A stretch of DNA of 5,695 nt from Bacteroidia bacterium (GTDB lineage: Bacteria > Bacteroidota > Bacteroidia > AKYH767-A > OLB10), in the NCBI GenBank assembly GCA_025450095.1, contig JANWID010000029.1, forward strand, positions 1 through 5,695. Direction: 5' to 3'. The position numbers and the translations under genes are program-made. Every line of letters starts with the position of its first letter. The first letter of the stretch is position 1. Positions 3,174 through 5,695 of the stretch are shown one piece after another. The notes below the pieces were generated by a model, which had not been told where the DNA came from, did not search any database, and saw nothing but the letters and a program-made list of their open reading frames with translations.

Positions 3174-5695
3174 ATGAAATTAATTCGCCTCACACTGTAT
3201 GCGGTTATCAGAAATTTAAAACCCGCAATTTTCGCAGCCTTTATCCTGTTTACCAGCCAGGTCTGGTCTCAAACAACAAATGATTATAGATCTGCAGGCA
3301 CGGGCAATTGGAGCACACTTGCAACCTGGGAACGATACAACGGCACCAGTTGGGTAACGCCAACTGGAGGTGAAGGAACGCCAACCTCATCAAAAAATGT
3401 GATCACAATCCGCAGTCCGCATGTTGTTACAGTTACTGCATCAGTAACTGTTGATCAGGTTATTGTAAATTCAGGAGGACAAATTACAATCAATTCTTCC
3501 CAAACTTTAACACTTGCCAATGGAAGTGGAACAGACTGCGATGTTACGGGTACAATTAAAAATGCCGGTATCATTACAACAACCGGAACATTGGTATTTC
3601 AGAGTGGTGGAAAGTATCAGCATAATTTTACCACATCAAATGGGACTATTCCAACTGCTACCTGGAATACCGGTTCAACTTGTGAAATAATAGGATATAC
3701 TACAAATACGACTGCACCAGGGGGCTTAGGTCAAAGCTTTTATCACTTTACATGGAACTGCGCAGCCCAAACCGATAATTTAAATCTAAGCGGCGGCTTA
3801 ACCACCGTGTTGGGAGATTTTACAGTTACCACCACAAACAGCGGTGAATTAAGGTTGACCTCTTCAACAAATGTTACACTTAACATTTCAGGAAATATGT
3901 CAATTGCTGCCGGAGAATTTATTGAAACGAGCAATTCAGGAGATCCAATAATTAATCTAACGGGTAATTTTTCCATTTCGGGCGGTACATTTAATGCAGT
4001 TGATGAAGATGATCAATCAGCAATTTTAAATGTAGCCGGAAATTGGTCGCAAACCGGTGGAACAATAACGGTTAACGGCAACTCAAGCACAAACTTCCAA
4101 ATCTTTTATAATAAATCCGGAACACAAACTTTTACAAAAACAGGCGGTACTGCTACAGACAATGTTGATTTTACGGTAAAGAGCGGATCGACTTTAATAA
4201 TGGGAACAAATGTGATGGTAGGCCGAGGATTTACTCTTTCATCGGGTGGAGGATTACAACTAGGTTCAACCGCCGGAATAACATCCAGCGGAGCAACCGG
4301 AAATGTTCAAACTACAAACCGATCATTTTCAACAGGCGGAAATTATACCTATAATAACGGAGTCTCTGCGCAGGTTACAGGAAATGGATTACCTGCTACT
4401 GTAAATAATCTCACGATTGATAATTCACCTGGTCTAACATTAACAAACGGTGTTACGGTTTCAGCCACACTTTCATTTACGAATGGAATTATTGCAACCA
4501 GCACAAATACACTTACGATCGGAGTTTCCGGCTCAGTAAGTGGAGCTGGTACAGGTAATTATGTAAATGGAAATTTGTCAAAGATAATTGCAGCACTCAC
4601 ATTCAGTAAAAGTTTCGAAATTGGTGATGCTTCTTACTACACACCCGTTAGCATTGCTATACTTGGACTCACGAATTCAGGCGGTAATATAACCGCTAAA
4701 ACTACTGGCACAGACCATCCGAATATTTCAACCTCCGGACTTGTGTCAACATATACAGTTAATCGTTATTGGACACTAACCAATACGGGTGTTACGGGAA
4801 TTTTATCCTACTCCTCTACTTTTAATTTTAATGTAGCAGATCTTGATCCCGGAACCAGTACAGGAAGCTTTATTATTAAACGTTATGTATCGCCAACGTG
4901 GTCACCAACTACAACAGGCACATTAACAGCAACAAGTTCACAGGCAACTGGAATCACAGCATTTGGTGATTTTCAGATTGGTCAGGTTTGCGCAGCCGGG
5001 ACATTATCAACCGCTGTTACAAATGTTTCCTGCTTTGGTGGAACAAACGGTGCAATTGATTTAACGGTTACAGGAGGGACCTCACCTTTTACTTATGTTT
5101 GGAGTAATGGTGCAACTACACAGGACATCAGTGGAGTTACTGCAGGAACTTATAAAGTAGTGGTAACTGCTACAGGAGGGTGTAAGGATTCTGTTACAAG
5201 AACAATAACCCAACCTACTGCAATTGCACTTTCTGAAACGCATGTCAATGCAAGTTGCAGTACATTAAGTGACGGATCAATTAATTTATCAGTCTCCGGC
5301 GGCACCTCCCCTTACACATATTCATGGTCGCCTGGTGGAATGACAACACAAGATATATCAGGATTAGGGGCAGGTTTGTATACAGTTACCGTAACAGATA
5401 ATAATTCGTGCATCGCAACATTACCGGTGACAATTACAAATTTAGCAACCGCAACAACCTGGTATGCAGATGCAGATGGAGATACTTACGGAAATATTGC
5501 TGTAAACTTATCAGCCTGCTCAGCGCCTGTTGGATATGTTGCAAATAATACAGATTGTAATGATGCTAATGCAGCTGTTCATCCTGGCGCAACAGAATTA
5601 TGCAATGGAATTGATGATGATTGTGCCGGCGGAATTGATAACGGTCTCACGTTTTTAAATTATTACACCGATGCAGATGGAGATGGATTTGGAAA
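3174..5695 (+). CDS. Large secreted adhesin with SprB repeats and MopE-type units (3' end beyond window)
   Basis: One frame of 840 codons stays open to the right edge. A signal peptide with a long basic N-region and hydrophobic core (18-28) probably ends before Gln33 (VWS-Q). Residues about 41-115 (GNWSTLATWERYNG, later NVITIRSPHVVTVTASVTVD) resemble the G8-type N-terminal region of bacterial surface proteins. A long Gly/Thr/Asn/Ser-rich stretch of short beta strands follows (about 116-460), then a module of about 145 residues (461-605, GNYVNGNLSK to FGDFQIGQ) that resembles one found in many Bacteroidota surface proteins. Two SprB repeats (606-681, 682-756) and DADGD-containing MopE-type units (from 763) complete the visible part. 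The protein is predicted to be exported and cell-surface bound, probably by the type IX system, whose C-terminal sorting signal would lie outside the window. The ATG at 3174 is chosen for its signal peptide; no Shine-Dalgarno sequence is visible. Ligand and function are unknown; a role in adhesion or gliding is inferred from the SprB repeats and the gld neighbours. Confidence 0.88.
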   Translation, partial: MKLIRLTLYAVIRNLKPAIFAAFILFTSQVWSQTTNDYRSAGTGNWSTLATWERYNGTSWVTPTGGEGTPTSSKNVITIRSPHVVTVTASVTVDQVIVNSGGQITINSSQTLTLANGSGTDCDVTGTIKNAGIITTTGTLVFQSGGKYQHNFTTSNGTIPTATWNTGSTCEIIGYTTNTTAPGGLGQSFYHFTWNCAAQTDNLNLSGGLTTVLGDFTVTTTNSGELRLTSSTNVTLNISGNMSIAAGEFIETSNSGDPIINLTGNFSISGGTFNAVDEDDQSAILNVAGNWSQTGGTITVNGNSSTNFQIFYNKSGTQTFTKTGGTATDNVDFTVKSGSTLIMGTNVMVGRGFTLSSGGGLQLGSTAGITSSGATGNVQTTNRSFSTGGNYTYNNGVSAQVTGNGLPATVNNLTIDNSPGLTLTNGVTVSATLSFTNGIIATSTNTLTIGVSGSVSGAGTGNYVNGNLSKIIAALTFSKSFEIGDASYYTPVSIAILGLTNSGGNITAKTTGTDHPNISTSGLVSTYTVNRYWTLTNTGVTGILSYSSTFNFNVADLDPGTSTGSFIIKRYVSPTWSPTTTGTLTATSSQATGITAFGDFQIGQVCAAGTLSTAVTNVSCFGGTNGAIDLTVTGGTSPFTYVWSNGATTQDISGVTAGTYKVVVTATGGCKDSVTRTITQPTAIALSETHVNASCSTLSDGSINLSVSGGTSPYTYSWSPGGMTTQDISGLGAGLYTVTVTDNNSCIATLPVTITNLATATTWYADADGDTYGNIAVNLSACSAPVGYVANNTDCNDANAAVHPGATELCNGIDDDCAGGIDNGLTFLNYYTDADGDGFG
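4551..4988 (+). other. Beta-rich surface module in the adhesin (residues about 460-605)
   Basis: The segment begins TGNYVNGNLSK, contains FEIGDASYYTPVSI and VNRYWTLTN, and ends FGDFQIGQV. From general familiarity this pattern (a glycine-rich closing of the preceding strands, a K-F-x-I-G-D strand, a DHPN loop and a NRYWTLTN strand) recurs in large Bacteroidota surface proteins just ahead of repeat or sorting regions. It probably folds as a beta-sandwich between stalk and repeats. No named function is known to me. Confidence 0.5.
4989..5216 (+). repeat. SprB repeat 1 (residues 606-681)
   Basis: The unit shows the SprB-repeat pattern: a conserved VSCFGGTNGAIDLTVTGG strand pair, then SPFTYVWSNGATTQDISGV, AGTYKVVVT and a closing C-K-D-S strand. 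Cys620 and Cys670 sit at the usual places for the pair. This repeat family is named after the gliding adhesin SprB but occurs in many Bacteroidota surface proteins. Confidence 0.8.
5217..5441 (+). repeat. SprB repeat 2 (residues 682-756)
   Basis: This is a second copy of the same domain in tandem: NASCSTLSDGSINLSVSGG, SPYTYSWSPGGMTTQDISGL, AGLYTVTVTDNNSC. The TTQDISG and GGTSPxTY motifs are shared with repeat 1, but the DNA has diverged, so this is an old duplication rather than a recent one. Cys695 and Cys746 match the pair in repeat 1. Confidence 0.8.
5460..5695 (+). repeat. MopE-type DADGD units, one complete and one cut by the edge
   Basis: Unit 1 (from Trp763) reads WYADADGDTYGN, then DCNDANAAVHPGATELCNGI and DDDCAGGIDNG. 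This is the pattern of the putative metal-binding motif named after MopE. Unit 2 begins at about residue 829 with NYYTDADGDGFG and is cut by the window end. The Asp-rich DADGD loops suggest calcium or other metal binding and the Cys pairs suggest disulphides. Metal binding is inferred from the family, not shown here. More units probably follow. Confidence 0.75.

Noticed and set aside
3743..3976. Minus-strand open frame of 77 codons
   Set aside because: It is antisense to the low-complexity beta stalk of the adhesin, whose Thr/Gly/Asn-rich codons leave the reverse frame open.

Overview
The window looks like chromosomal DNA of a gliding member of the Bacteroidota. Four signs support this. GldA and GldF homologues, components of the gliding-motility ABC transporter, are present. 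A secreted adhesin carries SprB-type repeats. The candidate promoters fit the Bacteroidota form (TTG, about 19 bp, TAnnTTTG). The AT-rich start regions lack a clear Shine-Dalgarno sequence. Genus cannot be assigned from sequence reading alone.

Layout. The left half is read leftwards (minus strand) in the order gldA (1889-2797), a lipoprotein of outer-membrane beta-barrel type (995-1804), then gldF (1-731). gldF runs off the left edge with probably only its last codon or two missing. A hairpin plus T-run (841-860) separates the lipoprotein gene from gldF, and each of the three genes has at least a weak promoter candidate, so this may not be one simple operon. The 732-994 gap is unusually rich in hairpins and is crossed by a 62-codon open frame with no usable start (819-1007), which may be a gene remnant or a conserved extragenic element. 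GldF itself lacks an ATG at its expected N-terminus and seems to begin at TTG.

A 376-base divergent intergenic region (2798-3173) holds the best promoter of the window (3004-3034, rightward) and a leader of about 130 bases. From 3174 to the right edge runs one uninterrupted frame of at least 840 codons. It encodes a very large secreted surface protein: signal peptide, G8-like N-terminal region, Gly/Thr/Asn/Ser-rich beta-structured stalk, a beta-sandwich-like module, two SprB repeats, one complete DADGD/MopE-type unit and the start of a second. Its 3' end is outside the window.

How the parts may work together. In Flavobacterium johnsoniae GldA, GldF and GldG form the gliding-associated ABC transporter, and SprB is a cell-surface adhesin moved by the gliding motor after export by the type IX secretion system. 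A divergent SprB-repeat protein beside gldA/gldF therefore suggests a surface-motility or adhesion locus, but a functional link is inferred from proximity and domain content only. No RNA gene, CRISPR array, insertion sequence or integrase was seen.
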